DNA of 64,000 nt, taken from the NCBI GenBank assembly GCA_910584065.1, contig CAJTZN010000006.1, forward strand, positions 1 through 64,000, given 5' to 3'. A program made the position numbers and the translations under genes. The stretch's first letter is position 1. The number at the start of each line of letters is the position of its first letter. Positions 1-9,800 of the stretch are shown piece by piece. The DNA is from an uncultured Eubacterium sp. GTDB lineage: Bacteria > Bacillota > Clostridia > Lachnospirales > Lachnospiraceae. The notes under the pieces are model-generated. The model was not told the DNA's origin, ran no database searches, and was given only the letters and a program-made list of their open reading frames with translations.

Positions 1-52
1 GACTTGCTTGTGGTGACCTTGTAAGGTACTGGGTTGTATTATTCAGCAAGCC

Positions 53-2338
53 CTACTTATTCTCATTACCTTTAATTATAGTTCCTTTTGCTAGTGAATG
101 TTGCAAACAACTTGATACACCTCTTAAATTACTTCCCAACACAAGAACACTATATTGTGCCCTAGAACAAGATAAATATAATTTATTCAGCGCACTATAT
201 TTAAGAAAACTAGATGATATATCAAACAAGCCACTTTGTGGTACCCTCCCTTCATCAACCGCAACTAAGATTACACACTTAAATTCAAGACCACTAATAT
301 AATCTGGAAGAGTACATATGACTTTTGAGGTGTCAGTTTCAAGTGAATTAGCCTCTCTACCATTAATAAAATTAACGGGATACCTTCCTACTGATTGTGT
401 AAAATTCTTGAGTAACATTTCTTCATCAAAAAAAACCAAAGCAATTTCATGAGGTTTGCATTTATATTTATTGATAAAATGCTTAATATGCTTTTCCAAA
501 GATGTCTTCATCTCAACATCATTTTCATACATCAATAATTGTGGAGTTTCGCACATTTGCTCCTCACGTGCTGTAAAGCTACTTTCACAATATTTATAAG
601 GATTAATAAAACCATCAAACAAAAGAGCGCCTGATGCCGTTATAGAAGCACATAACTCAGCGATCTGTTGTGAACTCCTAAATACAGTAATAAATTCTTG
701 TCTCAATGTTTGGCCCACAGATAATGTGCTCTCTATATAGTTTTCTTTAATATTTCCGCGCTCCCCTACAATCTGTCCATAATCTAACGCAAAACATATT
801 GGTATTTTCTGCTGTTCGCCATCTTTTGTCAAAAAATGAAATACTTGTTGCTCATTGAGATTAAATAAATGCATCTCATCAACCAACAAATAGTCTATAC
901 CCTCTTTAGTACGTGCTCTTCGCCATAGAGGGGCATTCAACCTTGCCAAGGCTTCTAAAATAATATCATCTGTGTCATATACTGATTGGACTTCTAATGA
1001 TTGTTGATACTCCTTAAATATCTTGTATACATATTCCTTATCCGCATCGTATATAAGCGGTATGCCATTTCCACGAGAATCTAATTTCTTATAACGCTCA
1101 AAATCTCCTTCTGCCATTCCTTTTATTCTTATACTAAATTCATGCTGCAACATTAAAACAACTTTATTTTCTTCTTCATTTTCGTAAAATGTCACAGCTT
1201 CTTCTGACATTAAATATTTATATGTGTTAAAAACTGCTCCGCTCATTTTTTTATATGAATCTTGAATAAGTAACAACTGATATTGTTTAGCTTCTGATGC
1301 ATCCAAATCAATAATTTGTGTATCTTTAATACCAATATATGCAGTACAATATCCTTGTAATGTAGTGATTCTTAATTTCTGCGAGTTCTCTGGATTAAAC
1401 CAGTCTGTCTTCGCCAAACGCAGAAGCATTTGAGTAACCGCATTTTCTGTTGACTTACTATGTGTAAAAAAAGCCACTGATAACTCTTGATTATTCTCCT
1501 CTGCATCAAACAATAGTTTGATTGCTCTTAAAACTAATGCTGCCGTTTTTCCAGTCCCCGCAGGCCCCTCCACTCTTATCGGTGAATCCATATCCTTACA
1601 ATTAATAATATTTGACTGTGACATAGTAAGATTCTCAACCTGCTTTTCATAATTCATAAATTTAAACTCTGCACTAGATATCATATTGTCAGATACATAC
1701 ACATGGATTGAACTATCCGAACTATCTTCTTTATTTTCATATTTACGTTTTTGCTCTTCTATTTTTCGCTTTAGTTTATATAAATGTTCAAGATAGCTTT
1801 CTCCAGCCTTTCTAAAAATATACAAATCCGGATTTTCATCTTCGCTAGACGAAGCACCTTCCTCTCCATATTTATATGCTAATAAGCAATTATTTATGCC
1901 TCTTACATTTAATCTTCTATCAATAGGATTCCTTTCCAAAACAATTCTATAAGAAGACCCCGCTGAAAATGGAAATGGAAAAATTACAGTTTTATTCTTA
2001 AAGATTTTTTCACAATTTGTAAAAGCTTGTCTATTCCAAAAACGCACTGCAAATCTAAATGTTTTCTGTAATACAATTAACAACTCTGTATCGTTTGTTT
2101 TTTCCATCATTTTACACTTATCCAAATCAAAAAATAGAAAAGTTTTCGTTGCTTCTTTCCCACAGAAAATAATTCCACTTTTATCAGTTATATATGTAAT
2201 ATCTTTTATGAAAAAATCATCTGTTTTCCCTCGTAAGAAAGCCAAAAAGTTTTTGCTCAAAAGAAACTCCATACTTTGTAAAGCTGGATTATTAATTATT
2301 GATTCAACTGCACTTTTTTCAAACAATAAATACTTCAT
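53..2338 (-). CDS. UvrD/Rep-like superfamily 1 helicase
   Basis: This 761-residue protein carries the superfamily 1 helicase motifs: Walker A GPAGTGKT with the lysine near residue 264, a Walker B-type LLVDEMH near 484-490 (DE at about 487-488), FALDYGQ near 517, FRSSQQ near 552, a motif V-like stretch ISGLEFKCVILV, and a motif VI-like LYLSCSRAQ near 725. It is therefore probably an ATP-driven DNA helicase or translocase. The first ~200 residues match no domain I recognise and end in a charged, probably coiled-coil stretch (about 185-205). Its ATG overlaps the stop of the upstream gene by four bases (ATGA), so the two are translationally coupled. The DNA is much more AT-rich than the region from 5 kb on, which suggests horizontal acquisition. 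The helicase fold is clear; a role in phage defence is only inference from the pairing and the setting. Confidence 0.85.
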   Translation of the reverse strand: MKYLLFEKSAVESIINNPALQSMEFLLSKNFLAFLRGKTDDFFIKDITYITDKSGIIFCGKEATKTFLFFDLDKCKMMEKTNDTELLIVLQKTFRFAVRFWNRQAFTNCEKIFKNKTVIFPFPFSAGSSYRIVLERNPIDRRLNVRGINNCLLAYKYGEEGASSSEDENPDLYIFRKAGESYLEHLYKLKRKIEEQKRKYENKEDSSDSSIHVYVSDNMISSAEFKFMNYEKQVENLTMSQSNIINCKDMDSPIRVEGPAGTGKTAALVLRAIKLLFDAEENNQELSVAFFTHSKSTENAVTQMLLRLAKTDWFNPENSQKLRITTLQGYCTAYIGIKDTQIIDLDASEAKQYQLLLIQDSYKKMSGAVFNTYKYLMSEEAVTFYENEEENKVVLMLQHEFSIRIKGMAEGDFERYKKLDSRGNGIPLIYDADKEYVYKIFKEYQQSLEVQSVYDTDDIILEALARLNAPLWRRARTKEGIDYLLVDEMHLFNLNEQQVFHFLTKDGEQQKIPICFALDYGQIVGERGNIKENYIESTLSVGQTLRQEFITVFRSSQQIAELCASITASGALLFDGFINPYKYCESSFTAREEQMCETPQLLMYENDVEMKTSLEKHIKHFINKYKCKPHEIALVFFDEEMLLKNFTQSVGRYPVNFINGREANSLETDTSKVICTLPDYISGLEFKCVILVAVDEGRVPQSGLFDISSSFLKYSALNKLYLSCSRAQYSVLVLGSNLRGVSSCLQHSLAKGTIIKGNENK

Positions 2339-3174
2339 TTGTTATCCTCCATAAAAAAATTCGTACAATAGTCTTCAATCTCATAGCTTAATGCATTATC
2401 CACACCTATTCGAATAAATGAATTGGCAAACATCTGTAACACATATTCGATCCAAGGTGAAGTCACTACACTATCAGCAATAACAAAATCACTTTCAGAT
2501 TCAAAAAAGAAATATTTATTTATGTATTCTTTCATTTCTTGACTTTTTTGAAGCGCATAATCATATTCATAAGCTAACATCGGTTCTTTTACTTTCATAT
2601 CAAGTTGAATTACATCTTGCAAATCCACAACCAATCCTTTAACATTTGATTTTCTGGTACTATAAGCTTTTTCAGGAATGAAAGCAAATTTAGGAAATGA
2701 ACTATTATAAAGTGATTTCAGCTTACTCTCCACTATCTTTTTGTTTTTAAAAAGAAATGCCTTTTTTTCTTTCTTTTCTACTTTTGTTTTCAATAACCCT
2801 TCAATATTATTTATCTCATCAATTATTTTCTGTATACTTTTTTGTTCTTTTTGAGAAGCGCTCTTCATAAGAATTTGTCTAACACTATCTACAGCCATCC
2901 CATATAATGTACCATAGTCTAGATTTTTTTGTTCGCAATACTTTTTTATATTTCCAGAAATACTATTTTTTCGCTCATATATCACATTTTCAAACAATAC
3001 CTCATAAATCCATTTGTCTATATTCATAGCTGACAAACAATGAAATTGACTTATTTTTTCTTGTGCCAGATCACATCTGGCTGATATCACTATTCCTTCA
3101 CATTTAATGCTGGGATATTTAGCCGAACGTACATATTCTATAGTAGTTCCTTGAGTAAACTTATCACTCATCAT
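2335..3174 (-). CDS. unrecognised partner protein of the helicase
   Basis: This 279-residue protein matches no family I can name with certainty. Visible features are an N-terminal segment with GIVISARCDLAQEK near residues 26-39, a lysine-rich central part (about 100-160) likely to be helical or coiled-coil, and an acidic C-terminus. There is no signal peptide or membrane segment, so it is probably cytosolic. It lies immediately upstream of the helicase and shares an ATGA overlap with it, which argues for joint synthesis and a shared complex or pathway. A cysteine within an ARCDLA motif could be functional, but this is speculative. It is similarly AT-rich. The coding call is secure from length, coupling and codon pattern; the function is unknown. 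Confidence 0.75.
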   Translation of the reverse strand: MMSDKFTQGTTIEYVRSAKYPSIKCEGIVISARCDLAQEKISQFHCLSAMNIDKWIYEVLFENVIYERKNSISGNIKKYCEQKNLDYGTLYGMAVDSVRQILMKSASQKEQKSIQKIIDEINNIEGLLKTKVEKKEKKAFLFKNKKIVESKLKSLYNSSFPKFAFIPEKAYSTRKSNVKGLVVDLQDVIQLDMKVKEPMLAYEYDYALQKSQEMKEYINKYFFFESESDFVIADSVVTSPWIEYVLQMFANSFIRIGVDNALSYEIEDYCTNFFMEDNK

Positions 3175-3258
3175 TAATCCTCTTTCCTACTATGTATTTC
3201 GTGTTTGATTTTTCTCACGCTCATATACATGATTTTATGTAACTATTCAGAACACCCA

Positions 3259-3681
3259 TTATCCAAAGATAAAATCCGGGGTGCCTGAAATTGCATTCCT
3301 GATTGCTTCATAAGCATTATATCCCTGCTTATGTGCCGTGCCAATATATGACATGATTTTTAAGTAATCCCTTGGGCCCTCTTCGGTACGAAAGCAGCCA
3401 GATACCTTCATTACCGATTTATCCATGTAACACAACGGATTATCACGCTTTGTTAAAATCCCGATCAAAAGTCTTTCTTCCGGGAAAACAGGTCTTATGT
3501 CAGTGGCTGTATACACACCTTCTGTACCACAAACAGGACAAATTTTATCAAAAATCGGAACATTACATTCGTCACACCAATATATCGTACTCGAAGTAAC
3601 AGTTTTTCTTCCACAACTTTCCTTAATGCATTTATCTCCAACCATGGGAACATTGCATTTAGGGCATATTCTTTCAAACAT
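3259..3681 (-). pseudogene. chimeric scar: PAPS-reductase-like zinc ribbon joined to IS66 transposase tail
   Basis: The 140-residue ORF looks like two unrelated ends fused. Residues 1 to about 90 have paired CxxC zinc ribbons (CPKC, CDEC, CPVC) and the sequence DIRPVFPEERLLI, which I associate with the N-terminus of phosphoadenosine phosphosulfate reductase-family proteins of Firmicutes that usually run to several hundred residues. From about 97 onward, KVSGCFRTEEG and DYLKIMSYIGTA resemble the C-terminus of IS66 transposases. Neither part could be functional as the parent enzyme: the reductase loses its catalytic domain and the transposase loses its DDE core. The best reading is a deletion between a resident gene and an inserted IS66 element. 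Whether the short zinc-ribbon product is made is unknown. Confidence 0.6.
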
Positions 3682-4177
3682 AGCCTTCCCTCAAATCATT
3701 AATTGATTTTTTCAACCACCGCACAAATATCCCTATACCAAAGTTTTTTCTAAACTCCTGTTTGCTAAGTTCCTTCTCTGCTAAAAATACTCATAATCTT
3801 GTGTAACCCATACTCATCGTTCACTCTTAAACAACAGATATATGTATTATACCACCATAAGCGAGCAATCACAAGGGAGTTATTCAATTAATCTGGCTCC
3901 CCTCCCCCCACCCGCAACCGACAACAGATAATGCCGGAATTCCCTCTACATCTCCTTATATAAAGTCCAATGTCATTTGCATAGCCTATGTCAAGAACTT
4001 TAGTAACTTTTGATAACAAAAACCGCTGGAATATCCTTACAGCGTAATCATGCTGCCAGCATTTATATCTGCCGAATGTGAAATATTATCTCTAACAAAT
4101 TCATAGGTTTTTCATTCAGGCAAAACCAGTGCAACGAAAATTTGGTTTTGCTCCGGTCACGTCCTTTTTATTTACCG
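3682..4177. other. gene-poor stretch of about 500 bp
   Basis: No convincing gene lies here. It holds the promoter-side flank of the zinc-ribbon chimera, a degenerate copy of the 3' end of the 261-residue gene (3911-3957, listed separately), and an inverted repeat GCAAAACC / GGTTTTGC around 4122-4149. That inverted repeat lies just downstream of the minus-strand gene ending at 4178, but lacks a clear U-run, so calling it a terminator would be weak. Confidence 0.5.
3911..3957 (-). pseudogene. degenerate copy of the 3' end of the 261-residue gene at 4694-5479
   Basis: The 47 bases at 3911-3957 align without gaps to 4704-4750, with 41 identities by eye. Read on the minus strand they give a HYLLS-containing peptide matching the C-terminus of the 261-residue protein, but a TAG stop replaces the serine codon TCG. 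It is therefore a relic of a duplicated or paralogous gene rather than a working copy. Confidence 0.65.
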
Positions 4178-4603
4178 CTATTTTTGCCTGCGACTGTCGT
4201 ATTTCACAACAATCTGAAAAAAGGCAGCTGCTAACTCCCACGATAATTTTTTGATAAGTCTGCTCTCCCCGCCTATATCAAATATGAAATAACTGACGAC
4301 AAGTGAAACAACACTTATAAATGTCAGAGCGATCATGACTGCATATTTCCATTCGTCCATCTGCCTTTCCTCTAATTTCTCTAAAATCTTCAAATCAGCT
4401 AAACATATCCCCCCTGCCACAAGCGTATACAAAACCATTCGCATTGTAGGCAGATTCATCCTCCCTATCAAAGCGTCAAAAGATATGTCTGCAATTAGGG
4501 AAACTAAATGTAATACACCAACAACCACTCCAAATGCTACCCCTGTCGTAATGGCAGCATATCCCAACATTTTTAAAACAAATCTCGGCTTCATCCATTC
4601 CAT
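4178..4603 (-). CDS. small integral membrane protein, unknown function
   Basis: This 141-residue protein has three or four hydrophobic segments (about 9-38, 52-68, 86-108, and a weaker one near 120-132), separated by short charged loops, so it should sit in the cytoplasmic membrane. I recognise no family. It follows the 261-residue anchored protein on the same strand after a 90-base gap and may share its transcript. The C-terminus is basic (SRRQK), consistent with a cytosolic tail. The gene is supported by open length and hydrophobic pattern only, since the antisense frames also stay open for some distance. Confidence 0.5.
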   Translation of the reverse strand: MEWMKPRFVLKMLGYAAITTGVAFGVVVGVLHLVSLIADISFDALIGRMNLPTMRMVLYTLVAGGICLADLKILEKLEERQMDEWKYAVMIALTFISVVSLVVSYFIFDIGGESRLIKKLSWELAAAFFQIVVKYDSRRQK

Positions 4604-4693
4604 CGCTCCATTTCTTTATTCAGATCAAAAATAGCAGTTTCATAGTCTTTTACAAAACATCTTATCTTTTTTCCAACCTTATCTTTTTTACCC

Positions 4694-5479
4694 TCATTCC
4701 CCGCCCGCAGCCGACAGCAGATAATGCAGGAATTTCCTCGACATTTCCTTCTTCTCCGAATTAAACACAATCCCCAGGATCGGCTTTTCCACGATCCCGC
4801 CCCCGCCTTCAAAGATCTGCCGGTAAACGCTGCTCTGATCAACATAAACCCCATACACATGCCCTTCCGCATTCTCGGGCACCGCAGGTACATAAAACCT
4901 GTCCGCAAACTCATTTTTCTCTTCTTCCGTCAGAAATTCCGTCAGATCCGTAAAACATTTATTCGCCATATACCCGTCAAAATCCTCCTGCCCCGCGATC
5001 ATCGCATCCAGCTTAGACGCATAGATCATGGACGAGAGCCTTGTGAGATCCGAGGAAACGACCGCCCCTACTTCTTTTGCCAGCTCCTGGTTCGTATAGT
5101 ACAAATAAAAGGACGCTTTATTCTGCGAGGGATCCATATCCATCGACCGCATAAAACCGTCCGCGAACATACTCATCGGAATTTCGGTTGCTTTTTCATT
5201 TACCAACGCACACTGGTACACGACGTTTGTCTTATGAAATACATCCTGATAAATGAAAAAAACGACAAGCGCGAGTACACAGCAGCCAAGTATCGTGAGC
5301 CGCAGATAATAGGTTTTAAAATGAACCCATTTCTGTGCTCTGTCCATCCGGCGCCACTTTGATTTTTCTGATTCCGACTCATCCCGTTTCTGATATATCG
5401 ATGCCCCTTCGCCAAGGGACGTTTTCTTATTTTGAAACGCCTTCCTACTTTGGGATGTCTTTTTCTCGTTCTCGTTCAT
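4694..5479 (-). CDS. single-pass membrane-anchored protein, unknown function
   Basis: The 261-residue product begins with about 60 charged, mostly cytosolic residues, followed by one strong hydrophobic segment near 61-80 (LTILGCCVLALVVFFIYQDV) and a soluble extracytoplasmic domain of about 180 residues. That domain has the flavour of a solute-binding protein fragment (YYTNQELAKEVGAVV, a DLTEFLTEEE stretch), but I cannot name a family. Its ATG overlaps the thiD stop (ATGA), so it is translated from the thiD message. A degenerate relic of its last codons lies about 790 bases downstream at 3911-3957. A real gene is likely; the function is unknown. Confidence 0.65.
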   Translation of the reverse strand: MNENEKKTSQSRKAFQNKKTSLGEGASIYQKRDESESEKSKWRRMDRAQKWVHFKTYYLRLTILGCCVLALVVFFIYQDVFHKTNVVYQCALVNEKATEIPMSMFADGFMRSMDMDPSQNKASFYLYYTNQELAKEVGAVVSSDLTRLSSMIYASKLDAMIAGQEDFDGYMANKCFTDLTEFLTEEEKNEFADRFYVPAVPENAEGHVYGVYVDQSSVYRQIFEGGGGIVEKPILGIVFNSEKKEMSRKFLHYLLSAAGGE

Positions 5480-6273
5480 TGTTCCTCTACTCTCCTTTGA
5501 TAAAAATGATCCAGCGGCCCGTTTCCCCTGCCCAGATCCAGCCCCTCCCGGATCGCGCCCGCCACGTACTGTTTCGCCTGCCGCACACTGTCCTCCAGCG
5601 TCTTTCCCTGAGCAAGCCCGCAGGCGATCGCCGTAGACAGCGTACAGCCCGTGCCATGCGTGTTCGCGGAAACGGTCCGCTCCCCCCGGTACCAGATCTT
5701 TCTGCCAGACTCACGGTGATACAGCAGATCATCGGCTCCCGCTGCCGCATGGCCGCCTTTGATCAGTACCGAACACCCGTATTCCTGCGCCAACCATTTT
5801 GCCGCCTGCTCCCGCTCCACTTCACACGAAATACGGCTGCCAAATAACCGCTCCGCCTCCGGCAGGTTCGGAGTGATCACCGTAACCAGTGGAAATAACT
5901 CTTCCGTAAGAACAGCCACAGCCTCCTGATCCAAAAGTTCCCTCCCGCTCGTGGATACCATAACGGGATCCAAAACGGCTTCCGTCGGGTAATCCTTTAA
6001 GACCGACACGATCGCCCGGACATTCCCACTGTCTGCCACCATACCGATCTTTACCGCATCCGGCCGTATATCCTCAAAGACCGCCCGCATCTGTTCCTCC
6101 ACAAGCCCGGCAGACACCGGCTCCGTGCGGGTTACTCCGCATGTGTTCTGAACGGTGATCGCCGTCACCGCGCTCATCCCGTAAAGGCCAAAAGCCCCGA
6201 TCGTTTTCAGGTCCGCCTGGATGCCGGCCCCGCCGCTGCAGTCGGAGCCGGCCACTGATAATACTGTCTTCAC
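5476..6273 (-). CDS. thiD: hydroxymethylpyrimidine/phosphomethylpyrimidine kinase
   Basis: This is a 265-residue ribokinase-family enzyme that phosphorylates 4-amino-5-hydroxymethyl-2-methylpyrimidine twice for thiamine synthesis in the cytosol. Seen directly: the N-terminal VAGSDCSGGAGIQADLKT, DPVMVSTSGRELL near 107-119, ITPNLPEAERLFG near 139-151, LIKGGH near 180, and the anion-hole GTGCTLSTAIA near 213, where the catalytic base is the cysteine-preceding region typical of ThiD/PdxK. Length matches the family. The start is GTG, fixed by GGAGGGTG six bases upstream. It is preceded by a GNAT gene 12 bases away and overlaps the next gene. No TPP riboswitch or other thi gene is visible, so it may act in pyrimidine salvage. 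Confidence 0.93.
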   Translation of the reverse strand: MKTVLSVAGSDCSGGAGIQADLKTIGAFGLYGMSAVTAITVQNTCGVTRTEPVSAGLVEEQMRAVFEDIRPDAVKIGMVADSGNVRAIVSVLKDYPTEAVLDPVMVSTSGRELLDQEAVAVLTEELFPLVTVITPNLPEAERLFGSRISCEVEREQAAKWLAQEYGCSVLIKGGHAAAGADDLLYHRESGRKIWYRGERTVSANTHGTGCTLSTAIACGLAQGKTLEDSVRQAKQYVAGAIREGLDLGRGNGPLDHFYQRRVEEQ

Positions 6274-6285
6274 ATTTTCACCCTC

Positions 6286-6759
6286 CTACAGATCGATCCT
6301 CATCGGCGTAAACCGCATACCCTCTTTTTTCTGCTCTTCCGACAACGGATAAAATCCCATCGCCAGATAAGCCGGCACCCCGTTTGGCGAGGCATTGACC
6401 GTGATGTGCCTGAGAGCGGGATCCTGCTCCAGGCAGTATGCCGCTGCTCTCCGTATGAGCCTTCTCGCCACGCCCTGTCGCTGATACTCTTTGCCCACAA
6501 ATAACAGGCTTACATGGAACCCGTTCCGCATCGCCACGACTCCGATGAGCTGGTTGGCCTCATAGGCGCCAAAAAACACCATTTCCCCGGAATCCATATT
6601 CTGCTCCATGTTCTCCCGGCGGATAAAATGCTCAAACGTCCGGATCCCCTGCTCCTCATAGTCGATCCTGTCGCACTCGTCAAACACGTTCTGGACGAGA
6701 CCGAGCGCCTTCGTCAAATGTTTTTTGTATAATCTGCAAATCTGCATCCGTTTCTCCAT
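6286..6759 (-). CDS. GNAT-family N-acetyltransferase
   Basis: This 157-residue protein has the acetyl-CoA binding signature of GNAT enzymes, GKEYQRQGVARRLI, and the C-terminal NASPNGVPAYLAMGFYPL that closes the fold. The substrate cannot be told. The frame stays open upstream to 6834, but that extension would cover the promoter, so the start is put at 6759 (or 6747). It is the first gene of a leftward unit with thiD 12 bases downstream. A minus-strand promoter at 6793-6821 precedes it and interlocks with the rightward promoter of the GH2 gene. Confidence 0.8.
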   Translation of the reverse strand: MEKRMQICRLYKKHLTKALGLVQNVFDECDRIDYEEQGIRTFEHFIRRENMEQNMDSGEMVFFGAYEANQLIGVVAMRNGFHVSLLFVGKEYQRQGVARRLIRRAAAYCLEQDPALRHITVNASPNGVPAYLAMGFYPLSEEQKKEGMRFTPMRIDL

Positions 6760-6776
6760 TCTTGTGTGAATTTCCC

Positions 6777-6805
6777 TTGAATCTTTATCTACAGTATAAT
6801 ATAAT
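6777..6805 (+). promoter_or_regulatory. sigma-A-type promoter for the GH2 gene
   Basis: TTGAAT (6777-6782) and TATAAT (6800-6805) are separated by 17 bases and point right toward the GH2 start at 6879, giving a leader of about 65 bases. It overlaps the oppositely oriented promoter at 6793-6821. Confidence 0.7.
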
Positions 6806-6821
6806 ACAAAGTAAAGTGCAA
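6793..6821 (-). promoter_or_regulatory. sigma-A-type promoter for GNAT-thiD
   Basis: Read on the minus strand, TTGCAC (6816-6821) and TATACT (6793-6798) are 17 bases apart and point left toward the GNAT gene. The -10 region shares bases with the opposing promoter, so the two RNA polymerases should exclude each other. Confidence 0.7.
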
Positions 6822-6878
6822 AACATTTATGCAAAAGATCTTGGAAACATTTGTGCGCGCGAACGGAGGATTCATGCC

Positions 6879-9800
6879 ATGAAACAACTTTTTAACGATA
6901 ACTGGTATTTTTGTAAATTCCCACTCGATGTCCCTTTAGAAGATATTTTCACGGCCAGCGGATGGAACGCGGTCGATCTGCCTCACGACTGGATGATCTA
7001 CGATACGGCAAATCTCTATGAAGAAGCCGTCAGCTGCTATAAAAAAACGATCACAAAAGAAATCGCCGGCCCGGAAGCGGAAAAGATCTGGCTTCTGTTT
7101 GAGGGCGTATATATGGATACGACCGTGTATCTCAATCAAAAACATATCTTTACCTGGAAAAACGGCTATTCTGAATTTCTCGTTGATCTGACAGAACATT
7201 TACAGGATGGGGAAAATGAAATACTCATCCGCAATGAATATCATCTCCCAAACAGCCGCTGGTATCCCGGCTCCGGCATTTACCGCGACGTGTGGCTCGT
7301 CACTTCCCCCGCATCATATCTGGCACATAACGGCACATACCTTTCCACGAAACAGCTGGGAAAGACATGGGAGGTATTCATGGATACGGAATATGTATGC
7401 GCACAGGATCCGGCTGAGGCTAACGGCGTGATCCGGCACACGATCACCGATGCCGAGGGGAATGAAGTGGTGACTCACGAACGGGATATTGCCCTCTCGC
7501 ATAAAACAGGCGTGGACAAGCAGGTCATGACAGTCATTGACCCACAGCTTTGGGATACAAAGACGCCGTATCTGTATGAGATCACGACAGAATTGTTCCT
7601 TGACGGGGAACGGAAGGATTCCCTGAGCCAGCATTTGGGATTCCGCGCGATTTCATTTGATCCCGACCATGGCTTTTTCCTCAATGGCGAGCATGTCCCG
7701 ATCCAGGGAACGTGTGAACACCATGTCCTCGGCTCCCTCGGCGCCGCGATGAACAAGGCGGCGCTGCGCCGCCAGCTCCTCACGCTGAAAGAGATGGGCG
7801 TCAACTCGATCCGCAGCGCCCACAATATGCCGGCAGAGCATCTGCTCGACCTCTGTGATGAACTGGGCCTTCTTCTTTATACCGAGAGTTTCGATATGTG
7901 GGAGCGCACGAAAACCGATCACGATTATGGCAATGACTTTAAGGAGTGGTGGAAAAAGGATCTGACGAGCTGGGTGCGCCAGGACAGGAACCACCCCTGC
8001 GTCTTCATATGGGGGATTGGAAATGAAATATATGACACCTATTTTGACCGCGGACTGGAAGTAGCAAATGAACTGCACGACGCAGTGCGCGAACTGGATT
8101 ACCGCCAGAACGCCTATACGGCGCTCGCCTCCAATTACATTGAATGGGAAGCCGCGCAGCGTACCGGGGAAGTCGTCGACCTCGTGGGGTACAATTATCT
8201 GGATAAATGTTACGACGAACATCATAAAAAATACCCGCACTGGAACATGTTCGGCAGCGAGACCTGCTCCACCGTCCAGAGCCGCGGCATCTATCATTTT
8301 CCACTGACAAACCGCCTGCTGACCTTTGATGACCAGCAGTGCTCCTCCCTCGGAAACTGTACGACGAACTGGGGCGCTAAAAATTCGGAACACGCGATCA
8401 TCGCGCACCGCGACCGTGATTTCTGTTTCGGCCAGTATGTGTGGAGCGGTTTCGATTATTTGGGGGAACCGACGCCATACTTTACCAAAAATTCATATTT
8501 CGGGCAGGTTGACACGGCTGGTTTTAAAAAGGACAGTTTTTATATGTTCCAGTCCGCGTGGACAGACTACCGGGAATACCCGATGGTTCACATACTGCCC
8601 TACTGGGATTTTAATGAGGGCCAGCTCATCGACATTCGCATTTTCTCAAACGCTCCGAGCGTGGAACTTTTATATCAGGGAGTGAGCCAGGGTGTCGTGC
8701 CCATTGACCATGCACACGGTACCGTGCTTTCCGGAGACTGGCAGATCCCATACGGAAAGGGCACGATAACCGCCCTTGCCTACGATGAGAACGGAGCCGT
8801 GATCGCCAGGGACGAACAGCGGTCGTTTGGCGACCCCGCTTTCATCCGCCTCACGCCGGATAAAACGGCGCTGAACGCGGACGGGGAGGACCTGATCTTT
8901 CTCACGATCGATACGCTGGATGAAAATAATATCCCCGTTGCCAACGGGCGGAGCCGCATGCACGTATCGGTCTCCGGAGCCGGACGGCTGATCGGCCTCG
9001 ACAACGGCGACAGCACCGACTTCGAGCAGTACAAGGGGACGAGCCGGAAACTGTTTGGCGGCAAGCTTCTTGCCATCATTGCCGCGAAAACAGAACCGGG
9101 AGAGATCCATGTCCATGTCTCCTCTCCGTCCCTTCCTGATGCCAGCCTGACACTGGACGCCATTCCGGCACAGCCTAGGAACGGCATTTCCTGTTTTATG
9201 GAAAACACGCCCTCGATGCTATCCGAAGAAAAGGCTAACGAGATTCCGGTCCGCAAGATCGAGCTGACAAATCACGGTACAAACCAGCTCGACAAGGAAA
9301 CAACTTCGACGACGATTACGGCAAAGATCTACCCGGAAAATGCCACATATGATGAGATCACCTTCAAAGCCGTCACCTTAAACGGCGTCGAGAGTAATGC
9401 CGCGAAAATCGACTGGGATCACGATACGAAAACGGCCACTGTCACGGCGGCCGGCGACGGGGAATTCCGTCTCTGCGCGTCCTGTAACAACGGTTCCGAC
9501 CACGCTGAAGTCATATCCGAGCTGGAATTTGAGGTGACCGGTCTCGGCGCGGCTTCCTATGACCCGTACCGTCTCGTGCCGGCTATCGACTACACGTCCA
9601 GTTCCGACGACGGACTGATCCTGAGTTTTCAGGGCGGCGTCTACATTACAGGAAATACGCGGACGACGATTACCTTTGAACAGATTGATTTTGGCGATTA
9701 CGGCGCCGATGAGATCCATCTGCCCATCTTCTCGTTCAGCGATGAACTTCCACTGGAAGTATGGCAGGGAATCCCTGGGCAGCAGGGTATCCCTGAACAT

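Noticed and set aside
3241..3700. Intact IS66 element
   Set aside because: Only the last ~45 residues of the transposase remain, without inverted repeats or the accessory genes of the element.
5476..6285. TPP riboswitch for thiD
   Set aside because: thiD starts 12 bases after the GNAT gene, leaving no room for a riboswitch, and none is seen before the GNAT gene.
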